64,000 nucleotides of DNA from Punctularia strigosozonata HHB-11173 SS5 (taxonomy: Eukaryota; Basidiomycota; Agaricomycetes; Corticiales; Punctulariaceae), in NCBI RefSeq assembly GCF_000264995.1, contig NW_006767441.1, positions 1,376,370 through 1,440,369 on the forward strand, in the 5' to 3' direction. This document shows positions 36,908 to 48,161 of the stretch, piece by piece; position 1 is the first letter of the stretch; the number at the start of each line of letters is the position of its first letter. The translations under genes and the position numbers were made by a program. The notes below the pieces were generated by a model. That model was not told the DNA's origin. It saw only the letters and a program-made list of their open reading frames with translations, and did no database searches.

Positions 36908-37075
36908 CGATTCACGACGATGAGGTCACGTATGCGATGATCTGTTTGCATTGTCCTGGAGTGATCACTGCACGATTGTACTGTAATAAATGTTGGTCGG
37001 ACGATCTACCGGTGGCGCTGCGGTGCGGGGCACAGCAGCCGCTGCTTAGCTGGATACACCATATACACCAGTGCC

Positions 37076-39946
37076 ATGTCCACGGAGGATCTTACGACGA
37101 CCGAGCTTGCTCGCCGCATCAGAGAGCTGTTCGAGGATGCTCCCGACGCGCAGACATTGCCCGAAATCCTTAAGGAAGTGGACACCTTTGTCCTCAGCGC
37201 GTCCACTGAAGAGGATTCGGAAGGCGATATCACGGACTTGCAGGAGCAGCTGCAAATCATACACAAGGATGCGGTCGATGGTCCTCAGCAGACTGAGATG
37301 TTCCTGACTGTATTGCAGCATCTTCGACCGATTCTCACTCCATCCTCGGTCGTTACGAATTGGTGGGACCTGGTGCTTCGTCCAGCCCTGAGGAACCCCC
37401 AACTCCCTGGATCAGCGGCTGAATACGCAAAGGATCTCGTTATCTCAGCTTTCGAGGATGTTTCTGGAGGATATATCGAAGAGGTGGATAAGTTCCGAAG
37501 GCAGTTGATGGAGCTGTATCTGCTCGATGCCTTGAACGAAGGATCCGGGGAAGAGGTCTTTGAGTTTTCCGCCATGGACGAGGAGGGGAGGGAGAGGAGC
37601 GCGCGTTGGAAGGCTAATCTGGAGGATATTCTGGTTCGTTATGCCATCTCGAAACCGGAGGTGAGTCCGTGCACATGGACACCACATTCTAGCACGCCTG
37701 ATCTTTCGCCAGGATCTCCTTTTGGAGGTTAATCACCAGTATGCCGACCCGTCCACGCGATTACAGATGCTTTCTCTGCTCGATGTTTATACGTCGCGTG
37801 CATCTTTGTCTTGTGCACGTATACTGGCGGCACATCCACTGATGTCCAGCCTCTTACACACTCTCCTGCTTGACAACTCCTCCACTGTTTGTACGATGGG
37901 TCTAACCCTCATGACGAAACTGCTTCCTATGTTTGCCAAAGAAGCCTCAGACTCGCTCAAAGGCATGCTCCCCGATCTTCTGTCAATTCTTGCAAGGATG
38001 CTCTGCTGGAAACATCGGCAAGTGGGCACTCCTCCGTCACCTGAAAGCGAGGGCGCAGAACCCTCGGACGAAGATGACGACCCGCCAGCCAGCCAGGAGG
38101 AAAAGCGCGAGCTTTTCATTCGGGATGACATACCATGGAAATGCCTCCAAGCAACCATCAACACAACACCTCCTTCGCCTCATCAGTTTCTTACCATTCT
38201 TTATTATCTATTCCCTTGCAATGTCATACGCTTTCTCCGCGACCCGCTTCCGTACTTGGAACAATATAACATCAAGAGTCCTTATACGATAAGCTGGGAA
38301 GAAGTCCTCGATGAAGTTCAGCTGAAGACACGAGTGGAGGTGAGTGCGGCTCGGATCAACATCCGCTGCACGCTAATGACGTTGGTTCGGGCTGCGTCTG
38401 TAGCCGCTCCTACGTGGCCATGTCATGCATCCTTCGTTGATATGGAGAGACGCTGCGACCGAACTATCCGAGGACTGGGATTGGTCCAACAACGACCTTG
38501 CCGAGATAGTGACCGAGAGCTTCATGCTAGACGTGCGCAACGCCGGATTGGCTGTACGGCAATCACCGCAGAACAAACGTCGAGGAACCCAAGCGGTGGA
38601 CGCGACGACATTCGAGGCAGAAGATTCGAACACGCCGCGAGTGCACAGTCTGAACATTCAGGAGGATACGAGGCCACATGTCTCCTTGAGGACTATGATC
38701 GACACAGCCTTGATGCTCAAGTCAGGAGAGGAGGTCGAAGTGGTTGATCCCGTTCCGGGCTGGCCATCAACGACAATTTTGTCCTCGCACGCGACGAGAG
38801 CAAGGCGCAACGATCAATATGCCAACGCCGTCCATGAGGAGGATTACGAGGGCGAGGAGCTCTCATCACGAGCTCTTCAGACCGTATCCAACCTGCAGCG
38901 CGAAATTCTCCTACTGCGTAACGAGCTGAATTTCGAAGTCTGGCTGAGCCGAGAAAACGTCAAGCACATCGGTCGGCTGTACAAGAACCATATATTGACA
39001 AAGGATGCAGAGGTAGAACAACAGGGTTTGGTGAGCCAGACATTGAAGGCAGGAAATCGATAACTCAATCCGTCACTAGAGGAACAAACTTCGCGATCTG
39101 CGAGCGCAGGTCGTAAGGCTACAGAAAGAACTGAAGGAACAGAAAGAGCTGGCGGCTCGCACTAAGCAACAAAACAAGGAGTGGAACGAGAACCTCCAAA
39201 AGCGCCTGGATACTTTCCGAGAAAAGAACCGGAAATGGGAGGCCGACACCGCCAACCTACGCTCTGATAACGTCGACACGAAGGCTAGTCCTTGGCTTCC
39301 TTCCGTCCTGTGAAAGTGCTTACTGGCAGTCGCGATAGGCCAAACTCGAGGCGCAAGGGAAGTTGCTTGCTGACGCCGTAAACCGCGTGTTTACTCTCGA
39401 GACCAAGATCAAGGAGACTGCACCGCAGGTGGAAAGGCTCAAAGATTACGAGCGGCGAATTGAACAGCACACGACGATGCAAATGTTATGGTCAGTACTA
39501 TCGCAGCTCCATGGAGCGACCACTCAAAGGCGATACACCAGGGACGAGGATGTGCAGAAATTGAACGATCAAGAGGAGGAGATGAAGGCAATGATGAGCC
39601 GCTACAAGAAAATGGAGATGCGCGTTGAGGCGTTTGAGCAACAGCAGTCCAAAATGGAATCAGATGCTCGGCATGTTCATCTCTTGCACGCAAGCTTTCC
39701 ACCATCGCTGAACAACTCCTCAGGGCCGCACGCCTGCGTATACAGGAACTAGAGGCGCAGGTGGGGCAATCAAGGCCTGTCGGCGAGCCTACACAGCAAT
39801 CATTTCTGGTTGCCAGTATTGAGGCCGCTGCGAAGGAGAAGGACGCGCTACGGAAATCAAACGAACAACTGAGAAAGACGAGCACCAGCCTGCGGGAGGA
39901 GAACGAGGCGCTGAAAGCGCGACTTGAACAGGTTGGAATAGCATGA
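37076..39946 (+). CDS. TSC1: Hamartin (TSC1)-like growth-control protein
   Basis: TSC1 scaffolds TSC2, the GAP for Rheb, and so restrains TORC1. Seven exons (37076-37660, 37713-38339, 38404-39030, 39080-39271, 39339-39490, 39542-39670, 39724-39946) give about 844 aa. The N-terminal half is helical, with repeats such as TRLQMLSLLDVYTSRASLSC and DQFLTILYYLFP-like blocks. The hamartin signature ELNFEVWLSRENVKHIGRLY is followed by long coiled coil (LRAQVVRLQKELKEQKEL and LEAQGKLLADAVNRVFTLE). The exon 4 boundary is uncertain (GTCGAC at 39272 or a GC donor 12 nt later). The exon 6/7 joint is also uncertain: see findings. The alternative model reads 855 aa. Fungal TSC1 is absent from S. cerevisiae, which supports a basidiomycete source. 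Confidence 0.85.
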
Positions 39947-40016
39947 CGCGATTAACTTGTCGTTTCCTCTATCGTTTGGATATATTTTCCTCGTCTACGA
40001 GGACGCGTATGCCATG

Positions 40017-40081
40017 GAAGGTTCTCGGTGTTCGAGGCATCGCTCTAAGTTCTAACGAATGCCATCGCGCGCGGAAGGTTC
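40017..40081 (+). promoter_or_regulatory. Two heat-shock-element-like sites upstream of HSP90
   Basis: GAAGGTTC occurs at 40017-40024 and again at 40074-40081, each matching the head-to-head nGAAnnTTCn core bound by HSF. Further TTC and GAA units lie close by. Position (about 240-300 bp before the ATG) and the downstream gene fit heat-shock control. Confidence 0.6.
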
Positions 40082-40228
40082 TGGGTGTGTCCGTGTCGTA
40101 TCAAGCGCCCAAAGGCTGTAACATGGCTGTACAATACTTCTAGCAACTTCTACGACGCTACCCAATCTAGCACACGGACGCGTTCCATCCTTCTAGCACA
40201 TTCCATTTCATCCTCCAAAAATTGGACA

Positions 40229-40234
40229 TATAAA
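40229..40234 (+). promoter_or_regulatory. TATA box of HSP90
   Basis: TATAAA 88 bp before the HSP90 ATG, downstream of the heat-shock-like sites. Confidence 0.5.
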
Positions 40235-40322
40235 GCCATGATGCTCCAGACGCGCCTGTCCGTAGCTCTCTCCAATATACCACTCCCCATATACCTCCGC
40301 ACCCTCCCCTTAACGACAAAAA

Positions 40323-42691
40323 ATGGCAACAGAATCTTTCGGCTTCCAGGCTGAGATCTCTCAGCTACTGGACCTCATCATCAGTAAATCGACATTCCCA
40401 TTCATGTAGCGCGCGTACGTTGCTTACGATGGATCCTAGACACCTTCTACAGCAACAAGGAGATTTTCCTCCGTGAACTGATCTCGAACGCCTCCGATGC
40501 CCTCGACAAGATCCGTTACGCGTCGCTCACCGACCCGTCCGTGCTTGAAACCGGGAAGGACCTCTACATCCGCATCATCCCCGATAAGGAGAACAAGATC
40601 CTATCCATCCGCGACACCGGTGTCGGCATGACCAAGGCCGACATGGTCAACAACCTCGGTACGATCGCGAAGTCAGGTACCAAGGTGAGTCAAGTTCGAT
40701 TCACCTGCGCTTATCTTTGGGTGTCTAACGTGGCTTCAGGGCTTCATGGAGGCGTTGAGCTCCGGCGCCGATATCTCCATGATTGGCCAGTTTGGTGTCG
40801 GTTTCTATTCCGCGTACCTCGTCGCCGAGCGCGTCCAGGTCATCTCGAAACACAACGACGACGAGCAATACATTTGGGAGTCCGCTGCCGGCGGTACCTT
40901 CACCATCACCCCCGACACCATCAACCCGCCTCTCGGCCGCGGTACCGAGATCCGCCTCCACCTCAAGGAGGACCAACTTGAATACCTCGAGGAGAAGCGC
41001 ATCAAGGACATCGTCAAGCGCCACTCCGAGTTCATCTCCTACCCCATCCAGCTTGCAGTGACCAAGGAGGTTGAGAAGGTATGTTTTCTTTCGCCGCGTT
41101 TTGATCTGAACAGATCTAACAGAGATATGTAGGAGGTTGAGGACGACGAGGTCGAGGAGAAGGAGGAGGACAGCGAGAAGCCCAAGATCGAGGAGGTCGA
41201 TGACGAAGAGAAGGAGAAGAAGACCAAGAAGATCAAGGAAAAGACCGTCGAGAACGAAGAGCTCAACAAGACGAAGCCTATCTGGACTCGTAACCCGAAC
41301 GACATCACCCAGGAGGAGTACGCTGCCTTCTACAAGAGCTTGTCGAACGACTGGGAGGACCACCTCGCAGTGAAGCACTTCTCCGTTGAGGGTCAGCTCG
41401 AGTTCAAGGCAATCCTTTACGTTCCCAAGCGGTATGCCTTTTTGCGACATATTCGTGAGTACGAGTTCGCTGATCACTTGAAACAGTGCACCCTTCGACC
41501 TCTTCGAGACGAAGAAGAAGCGGAACAACATCAAGCTTTACGTCCGTCGCGTCTTCATCATGGACGACTGCGAGGACCTCATCCCCGAGTACCTCAACTT
41601 CGTCAAGGGTATCGTCGACTCCGAGGACCTTCCTCTCAACATCTCGCGTGAGACCTTGCAGCAGAACAAGATCCTCAAGGTCATCCGCAAGAACATCGTC
41701 AAGAAGTGCATGGACCTCTTCAGCGAAATCGCCGAGGACAAAGACAACTTTGCGAAGTTCTACGAGGCGTTCGGCAAGAACCTCAAGCTCGGTATCCACG
41801 AGGACGCTCAGAACCGCAGCAAGCTCGCCGAGTTCTTGCGCTTCTACTCAACCAAGTCCACCGACGAGCAGACCTCGTTGAAGGGTGAGTTTCCAGCTTC
41901 CGTTCGTGACGCAGTACACTTTGTTAACATCACGCGCAGACTACATCACCCGTATGCCCGAGGTGCAGAAGTCCATCTACTACCTCACCGGCGAGTCGCT
42001 TTCTGCCGTCAAGGAGTCGCCGTTCCTCGAGGTCCTCAAGAAGAAGGGCTTCGAGGTTCTTCTCCTGATCGACCCCATCGACGAGTACGCTATCACCCAG
42101 CTCAAGGAGTTCGATGGCAAGAAGCTCGTTTGCGTGTCGAAGGAGGGCCTCGAGCTCGAGGAGACCGAGGAGGAGAAGAAGGCGCGCGAGGAGGAGGAGA
42201 AGTCGTTCGCCGACCTTTGCACCGCCGTCAAGGACGCCCTGGGAGACAAGGTCGAGAAGGTCGTCGTCTCCAACCGCATCACCGACTCGCCTTGCGTTCT
42301 CGTTACCGGCCAGTTTGGTTGGTCCGCGAACATGGAGCGCATCATGAAGGCGCAGGCTCTCCGTGACTCGTCGATGTCGTCCTACATGGCGTCGAAGAAG
42401 ACTCTCGAGCTCAACCCCCACAATCCCATCATCAAGGAGCTCAGGAAAAAGGTCTCCGAGGACAAGGCTGACAAGTCTGTCCGCGACCTCACATACCTCC
42501 TCTTCGAGACCGCGCTGCTCACCTCCGGCTTCACGCTCGACGACCCGACGTCGTTCGCGAAGCGCATCCACCGTATGATCTCGCTCGGCCTCGACGTCGA
42601 CGAGGAGGAGGAGACTCCCGCGCCCGCGGCGCCGGAGGCACCCGCACCAGAAGCGGAGGCGTCTACCTCGGCGATGGAGGAGATCGACTAA
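40323..42691 (+). CDS. HSP90: Cytosolic HSP90 chaperone
   Basis: This ATP-dependent dimeric chaperone matures kinases and receptors. Six exons (40323-40383, 40440-40684, 40740-41078, 41133-41431, 41487-41884, 41940-42691) give 697 aa. The N-terminal ATPase has [36 protein letters not shown] and [15 protein letters not shown] charged linker ([19 protein letters not shown]) follows, then the middle-domain [20 protein letters not shown]. The C-terminus ends SAMEEID instead of the usual MEEVD TPR-docking motif. Codon use is strongly biased to C-ending codons, as for highly expressed fungal genes. Confidence 0.98.
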
Positions 42692-45600
42692 ACATCTGCC
42701 TCTGCGCTCGGACTGATTGCTTTCGAGGTTTGCTTCATTCATTCGCTTGTACATTGGGCATCGTGTAGCATAGAAACAAAGTATCCACGCATCGTAATAT
42801 ATATTCAACGGCATCTGCATGGAACTTAGTATCTTGTGGTTCGTGAGCTGCTTGCATCCCTTAAACTTCCACAAACCATCGAACAGAATTGAAATTTGGC
42901 GTTGACGTCATCAAGCCGCGCTCACTGCTGCCCTCTCGATATGGAGAGATGTAATTCCCTCCTGCCACCCTTCGTAATGCGATACTTCTCCGATGGCGGG
43001 CTTTTGAACACCAAGCTTGAGGCTGCATGCATACGTACGACGCGAAACTGGCCCACAAGAAGAAGTGTACAACCCCTCAAGAATCCAGGATGTGTAGCAA
43101 TCTATCCCAAACCGCCTCGGTCTCGAGACGTTCTTGCTTCTATTTGCACCTCTGGTTCTTAATATGATTGCTGGGCTTCGCGACATGCGGGAAACTTTCT
43201 GGGCCCACCGAGTTGGGCATTTTTGCTCGCGTTCAGGTAGCGTCGGTGTGTGGTGCTCGATCAAACGCTGCACCAGGCTGCACCTCGTATGCGCTGCTTC
43301 GGGGGGCGTTCTACCCGGCCAGCATCGGCTTTCTGTCGTGGAAACTAAAGTTCGTTGCGCCGGTGTCCTATAAGGCTCTTCCTGGCTGATATATGTGCTT
43401 ATCTTTTGACCAGCTTTTCGTGGGGAATGTATGTCGCGCACTACGTCGATATGTTATGGAATGCGGTATGTATGCAACTTCGAGACTCCAAAGAAGAAGG
43501 AGCAGCTCACCTGTGCGTCGTGGGTGCCGTCATGCTCTCTCACAGTCGCAAATCTCATTTCGACCTTTCTGCGCCCTTGTTGTCAGCAGCTTCTGATCGG
43601 CGCACGGGTAACGTCACCGTGTCCTGGCAGTATTGGTACACCACATAAACTCTGCTATATACTGACAATTCTTCGGTTCTTCCATGTCCTGAAGAGCTCG
43701 ATGCCATCGTATGTCTCCATCGGCACGCAACGGAGTACGCCATGGTGGAACACGTCAACGGCATTGCGAAGCTTACCATTGTGGAAAGGAGCGCCCGGTT
43801 GTTTTGGTCCGAACTACCGGGCGGAACATCCACGCCGCATGGACGGAGGAGTAGCAGCGCACCGGGCCACGTTTCACCCAAGGCGGCGGCTCGGATGCTT
43901 GCACAACAACTGGATCTTCACCACCACTACTGCATGCGTATGGATCATCGGCAGTTTTCGGACGCCGTTCGTATTTCCCTACGGCTGAAAGTCCGAGAAG
44001 ACGGCACGGTCGACGTGACACACTCGCGAATTGAATACCGCCGAAGGAGGGGAAGAAGAACACACCGGTGAATGAAGGTTTTGTCGTCGAAAGCGTCTCT
44101 ATCCCCGTCGACGTCTTTGAAAACGGGGACAGAAGCCGGGGAGCCCGGCTGGTTTTCCTCAGGCTCAATGACCCCGGGGCTCCATTCTCGATGCATTTAC
44201 CGTCTCCATTTTGTCACGGCAACTACGCCATCTTCATACCCGGTCAATTCACATTTCACTCTCTTTCCAGCGCGGCGAAGCCAGAGCGTTCCTCCTGCAG
44301 ATCTTGGTAAGACTGTCAAGCACTGCGTCGCAAGCACTGTCAATGCTGTTCTATCCATCCTGGCTATCTGATGTCGATCCCAAGTACAGAGCAATCACGA
44401 GAAGCACTCTGGTTGACTTTTCCAGGACCACTGACTCTGTTCACCACCGTGGTTCATCATCTTTTCCCGCATGGCGCGCAGCGGCCCCGGGCTACAACAT
44501 ATGATCCGAGCCCTTCTGTCCATTTGCAACGAGAGCGACGTGAGGTAGGCACGACGAGTCACCGTAGGTTTCCGTCCGTCCGGCACCTGTTGGACCTGTT
44601 ATCAAGCTTCCGCCTCTGCGTCGTCGGGTCCACGGGATCACAACACGACCGGCGGGGCGCCCGATGATTGTTTGGGTAAGATTCTAGCCCTTCGAGTCAG
44701 GTTAGGTTCATGTGTGGACAGCACGAATCTGGCGTCGATCGGACCAGGACGAATCCGACGGTGGCTGATTCCTATGCTGAACGGGCCTATCTGGGGATGC
44801 GGGTCCCCCCTTGCCTGGCTTACGTGCTGCGGGGGACCAGGCTCCGATGCCTTGGGAAGGCGTTCGTGTGCTGGACGGATAAAATCGAAAACGTTACGCT
44901 GTTTTCGCGAACGAAGTGAAGCTGCTTGTTCGGCGCCGTTTTCGTGGGGGTTCAAGGCGGGCGCATGTAGACCGGGAACCGGCTCGTGTGTGTGGCGTTA
45001 ACGCTGGGGAGCGTTGACAGGGATGTGCGCGTAGCCTGGGCGATGTATATATGCGACTCAATGGCGAACACGCTGAACGTGTCGATGGTGTGCCACCGTA
45101 TGTTCCGAAGCGGTCGGGTCGGAATGAATGTCCGACATATGTAACGGTGTTGACGCTCGAGGGTCGGGCTTACGGAACGGCAGTGCTGAGAACGGGGGGT
45201 GTTCCAGCTGCAGGTCGAAAGGAGTTTGGGTCCGTGTGTGGGGTCGCATCATCGGTATCGAGTCTGCCTTCCTGATACGCATAAGCAGCGGAAGCAGAAT
45301 GCTGTCGCGGGACGAAGGACGTGATAGTGTGACGAGCGCGCAGACAAAAGGCAAAGGACAATGGGTGTCGCGTAGTACGTGTGTAAGTACGGTATAGACC
45401 GAGCGCGACTCTCGGTGTCGTTGTTTGAGACGGGGAGACGGCCCCGAAGACAAAACGGAGGGAGCCGGTGGCGACGCATAATACGAGGTTGGTTAGATAC
45501 CGCCATTTGTATGCGGAGACAGCTAACGAGCGCGTCGGACAAAAGGATGGTGGACGCGACAGCACCAGGGGCCAGCGCGACTCATTGAGAAGCCACGTGA

Positions 45601-45859
45601 GCGACAGCCGCCGGGTCGGGAGACAGGCACCGAATCGGGGGCGCTGTGCTTGGAGTGCTTGACTCCTTCTGCGAGCACCGCGACCATTGTCCCTTTTCTC
45701 TCCGGACGCGCGATGCGTCACGGCCCCTTCCCTTTGCTTTCGGTCTCTCCCCCCATCTAATAAAGACCTTTCGCTGTATCATAATACTTTGCTTTTGTCC
45801 GCGCCCCTCCCCCGTCCCTCGACAATACCGCCCACCGAGTCCACTCCGCGCGATCGCCC
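42692..45859. other. Gene-poor interval after HSP90
   Basis: About 3.2 kb, the longest stretch without a supported gene. Overlapping frames of 60-185 codons occur on both strands (for example 43431-43988 plus and 42911-43441 minus), but none shows a family motif, codon bias like the neighbours, or linked splice sites. The right end becomes pyrimidine-rich on the plus strand toward 45860. It could hold long untranslated regions, a non-coding RNA or a decayed gene. Confidence 0.45.
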
Positions 45860-46671
45860 ATGATGGTCGCCCCCTCAAGCTCTCTTGTGGCCCCCTCGCC
45901 GCGCCCCGTCGTGCCACCGGCTCCTCTGCTCCTGGCCCCCCTCCGCATCGCGACGGATCTGCCACGAGTGCGTAGCCACCCCCGACGACGTGTCGTTTAC
46001 GCGCTCATCTCTTTCCTCTCAGACCGCCATGTCTCCCCCACGCACGCCCGTGCGCCTCATGTCGCCGATCCAACTGGGCACGTCCTCATTCCGCCCGCCA
46101 CTCTCCGTAAGCCACCCCGTTTTCGGACCACCCATCTACCGCGCCGCTGACCTCCCGTCCCCTTCACCAGCTCCCGTGCCCCTCGTCGCCGTGCACGCCA
46201 GCGCCCACCAGACGGCGTCGCCCCACGCACAGCATCCGCCACTCGCGCCGGCGGCGCCCCCAGCCCGCCTGCCCCGCCCACCACGCGCCGGCCCACGACT
46301 GCTTCCTCGTCAAGTCGACCACGATAGACAGCTTCGACCGCCTGCCGTGGATCTCGATGCTCGACGCGCCGTCCGCGCTCGGGGACCTCTCCCAGATCGC
46401 CGACGCGCCCGCGACGCCGGGCGGCCCCGTGCGCCGCCGCAAGACGTCGCTCCGCTCCTCGCCCATGGCCGCGGACCTCTCCGAACTCGCCGCGCCCGAC
46501 GCAGCGTCGGCCCCTGACTCAGCTCTGGCGGCTCCGGCTCATCGGCGCACGCCCCACCGACCGGCGCTCGATCCCCTCCACACGCAGTTCCGGGCCCTGA
46601 TGCCGATCCTGCCCTCCCATCGAGCAGTCGCCGACGCCGACCGCATCACCGCCGATCGCAAGCGCGGCTAA
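45860..46671 (+). CDS. Orphan Pro/Ala/Arg-rich protein (uncertain model)
   Basis: A possible three-exon gene (45860-45967, 46023-46106, 46171-46671) gives 230 aa. The introns have canonical ends (GTGCGT...CAG and GTAAGC...CAG) and keep phase. The protein starts MMVAPSSSLVAPSPRPVV, then has SP/TP-rich SPPRTPVRLMSPIQLG, a basic stretch, and a block that looks like real coding sequence (FLVKSTTIDSFDRLPWISML, then APATPGGPVRRRKTSLRSSP). I do not recognise a family. An unspliced reading across 46107-46170 is also open for a while, so the second exon junction is unsure. The long pyrimidine-rich leader and trailing region would fit an mRNA with long UTRs. Function unknown. Confidence 0.4.
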
Positions 46672-46990
46672 ATTATCTCAGAATCCTGAATACCTCGCTC
46701 TCCATCGTCGTCGCAATGCTTTGCTGCTCCTTATTATTTACGTGACCTCATCGGACACGCCCCCCCATCGACCTCTCCAACGCACGATTATCGTTATTAC
46801 GCCCCTCAGCCACCGAATCCGCCTTCTCCTCTTCGTGCCTCCGATAAGGGTTCCGGCTCGACCGTTCCGAGGACCCGAATGTTCCCTTCCCCACCGGGAT
46901 TATATCTATACGCAAACGACATCTGTATCAACGCCACGAACTCTATCACTATTATCTCAGAAACGCCACCACCATCATCGCGTCCTTCCG

Positions 46991-47024
46991 ATCCATCCAT
47001 CCATCCCATCCCATCCCATCCATC
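46991..47024 (+). repeat. (ATCC)n/(ATCCC)n microsatellite
   Basis: Imperfect tandem run of ATCC and ATCCC units, 34 bp. Confidence 0.85.
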
Positions 47025-47456
47025 ATTACGTCGACCCACGAGTACGCGCATCAACGAACTTTACGCTTCTTTATCCGAGCATCTAAACCTAGCGTTTGGG
47101 GCTCTCGTTTCTTCCTGTGACGAAAAGAACATTTACCTGCATTCCCTCCTCCCCTGTTCCTACGTAAACCCTCTGGTCTCTCAAAAGCCCTCCCGTCAGA
47201 TAATCATCGCAGCAACCGTCCAAAAAATCCCGATTATAATAATGCCGGCCCCTCCCTTCGCCCCTGGGGCCCCTGCTTGCAGCCCCGCGTGTTTCAGCCC
47301 CCTGCTGAGATACCGCCTTTCAGCAGTCCCTTTTTGGCCTTTCGCGTCGTTCTTACTTCTATTTTTTATGATCATCCCCCCCCCTTCCCCCCAACGACGC
47401 TTCTGATCTCCTTTGATTCCGATCGGTTCTATCTACGTATCTCTGTCTGTTTACGG

Positions 47457-47507
47457 CTGTGTCTGTCTGTCTGTCCTGTCCGTCTGTCCTGTCCGTCTGT
47501 CTGTCTA
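47457..47507 (+). repeat. (CTGT)n-like microsatellite
   Basis: Imperfect run of CTGT units with CCTGTC variants, about 50 bp. Confidence 0.85.
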
Positions 47508-47926
47508 CCTGTACGACCCCGCTCTGGTAATGTGCCCCTGCCCCTGCCCCCTCCCCGTGCGACGTGTTTTTTATCTACCTTACTACTTATGACGAACATA
47601 TGAATGATGCGTTGTTTGTGTGTGACCGCGTGGTCGCGTGCTTTTCGTCGGACTGGTGCGACACGGATCGGCGCGGTGAGTCTGGGTGGGGTCTGAAGTT
47701 TGTTTGGAGGGTGACTTGCGATGAGACCTTTCGTGGGCTCACATGTAACTGCATGAAAAAAAAGCACTCGGCGATTCAGAGTTGGTGACTCGGCGGGTAA
47801 ATAATATCCCACATATGGCGGGGTGCGAATGCAGAACCGAAACGCCAGATCGGCAAGGAATCTAACATGTCGGATGCTATCAGTGTTGTCAACCGCTATG
47901 TATATAAGAGGGGTAAAACGGTTTAG

Positions 47927-48016
47927 GTCACTTTGCCGGAGTGGTTAACGGGATCGCCTGCTATTCAGCTTAGCGGTTGTGCTTTGCACGCGAGTGTTCG
48001 AATCGCTCAGGTGACG
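47927..48016 (+). tRNA. tRNA-Ser (anticodon GCT) with 8-nt intron
   Basis: The acceptor stem GTCACTT pairs with AGGTGAC (one G-T pair). The D arm is CCG/CGG around GAGTGGTTAA. The anticodon stem ATCGC/GCGGT holds a loop CTGCTA...A, with anticodon GCT at 47960-47962. The 8 nt at 47964-47971 sit one base 3' of the anticodon, the standard site for nuclear tRNA introns. A long variable arm (GTGC-TTT-GCAC) marks a class II tRNA, and the T arm GAGTG-TTCGAAT-CGCTC is perfect. A T5 run follows at 48019-48023 and a TATATA run lies at 47901-47906. Confidence 0.92.
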
Positions 48017-48018
48017 AA

Positions 48019-48023
48019 TTTTT
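48019..48023 (+). terminator. RNA polymerase III T-run after tRNA-Ser
   Basis: Five consecutive T residues two bases after the tRNA end, the usual Pol III stop signal. Confidence 0.8.
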
Positions 48024-48161
48024 GCTCTGATTTCTTGAGCAGGTGATTCACCGTTCGCGACGATTTCGACCGGCACCCCATTATGTATTCATGAATCTAC
48101 GTTACGGTCATACACCGCTCTGCTTTCACTTTCACAGAGTAATGTTTTCTATGAGTCGCCA

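Larger units (their letters stand above)
39947..40322. other. HSP90 upstream region
   Basis: About 375 bp between TSC1 and HSP90. It contains heat-shock-element-like sites and a TATA box, listed separately. Confidence 0.6.
46672..47926. other. Intergenic, pyrimidine-rich and microsatellite-bearing
   Basis: About 1250 bp rich in C and T on the plus strand, with two microsatellites and two C runs (47376-47384, 47387-47392). Frames here look like low-complexity artefacts. It could be a long 3' untranslated region of the orphan gene. Confidence 0.5.

Noticed and set aside
42911-43988. Frames of 100-185 codons on both strands after HSP90
   Set aside because: No family motif, no codon bias like the neighbouring genes, and no linked exons in phase.
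45170-45721. 183-codon minus-strand frame
   Set aside because: Composition is low in conserved patterns and looks like a chance frame in GC-rich DNA.
46883-47603. Frames of 100-175 codons in the CT-rich region after the orphan gene
   Set aside because: Low-complexity Pro/Ser-rich translations of microsatellite-bearing DNA; no supporting structure.
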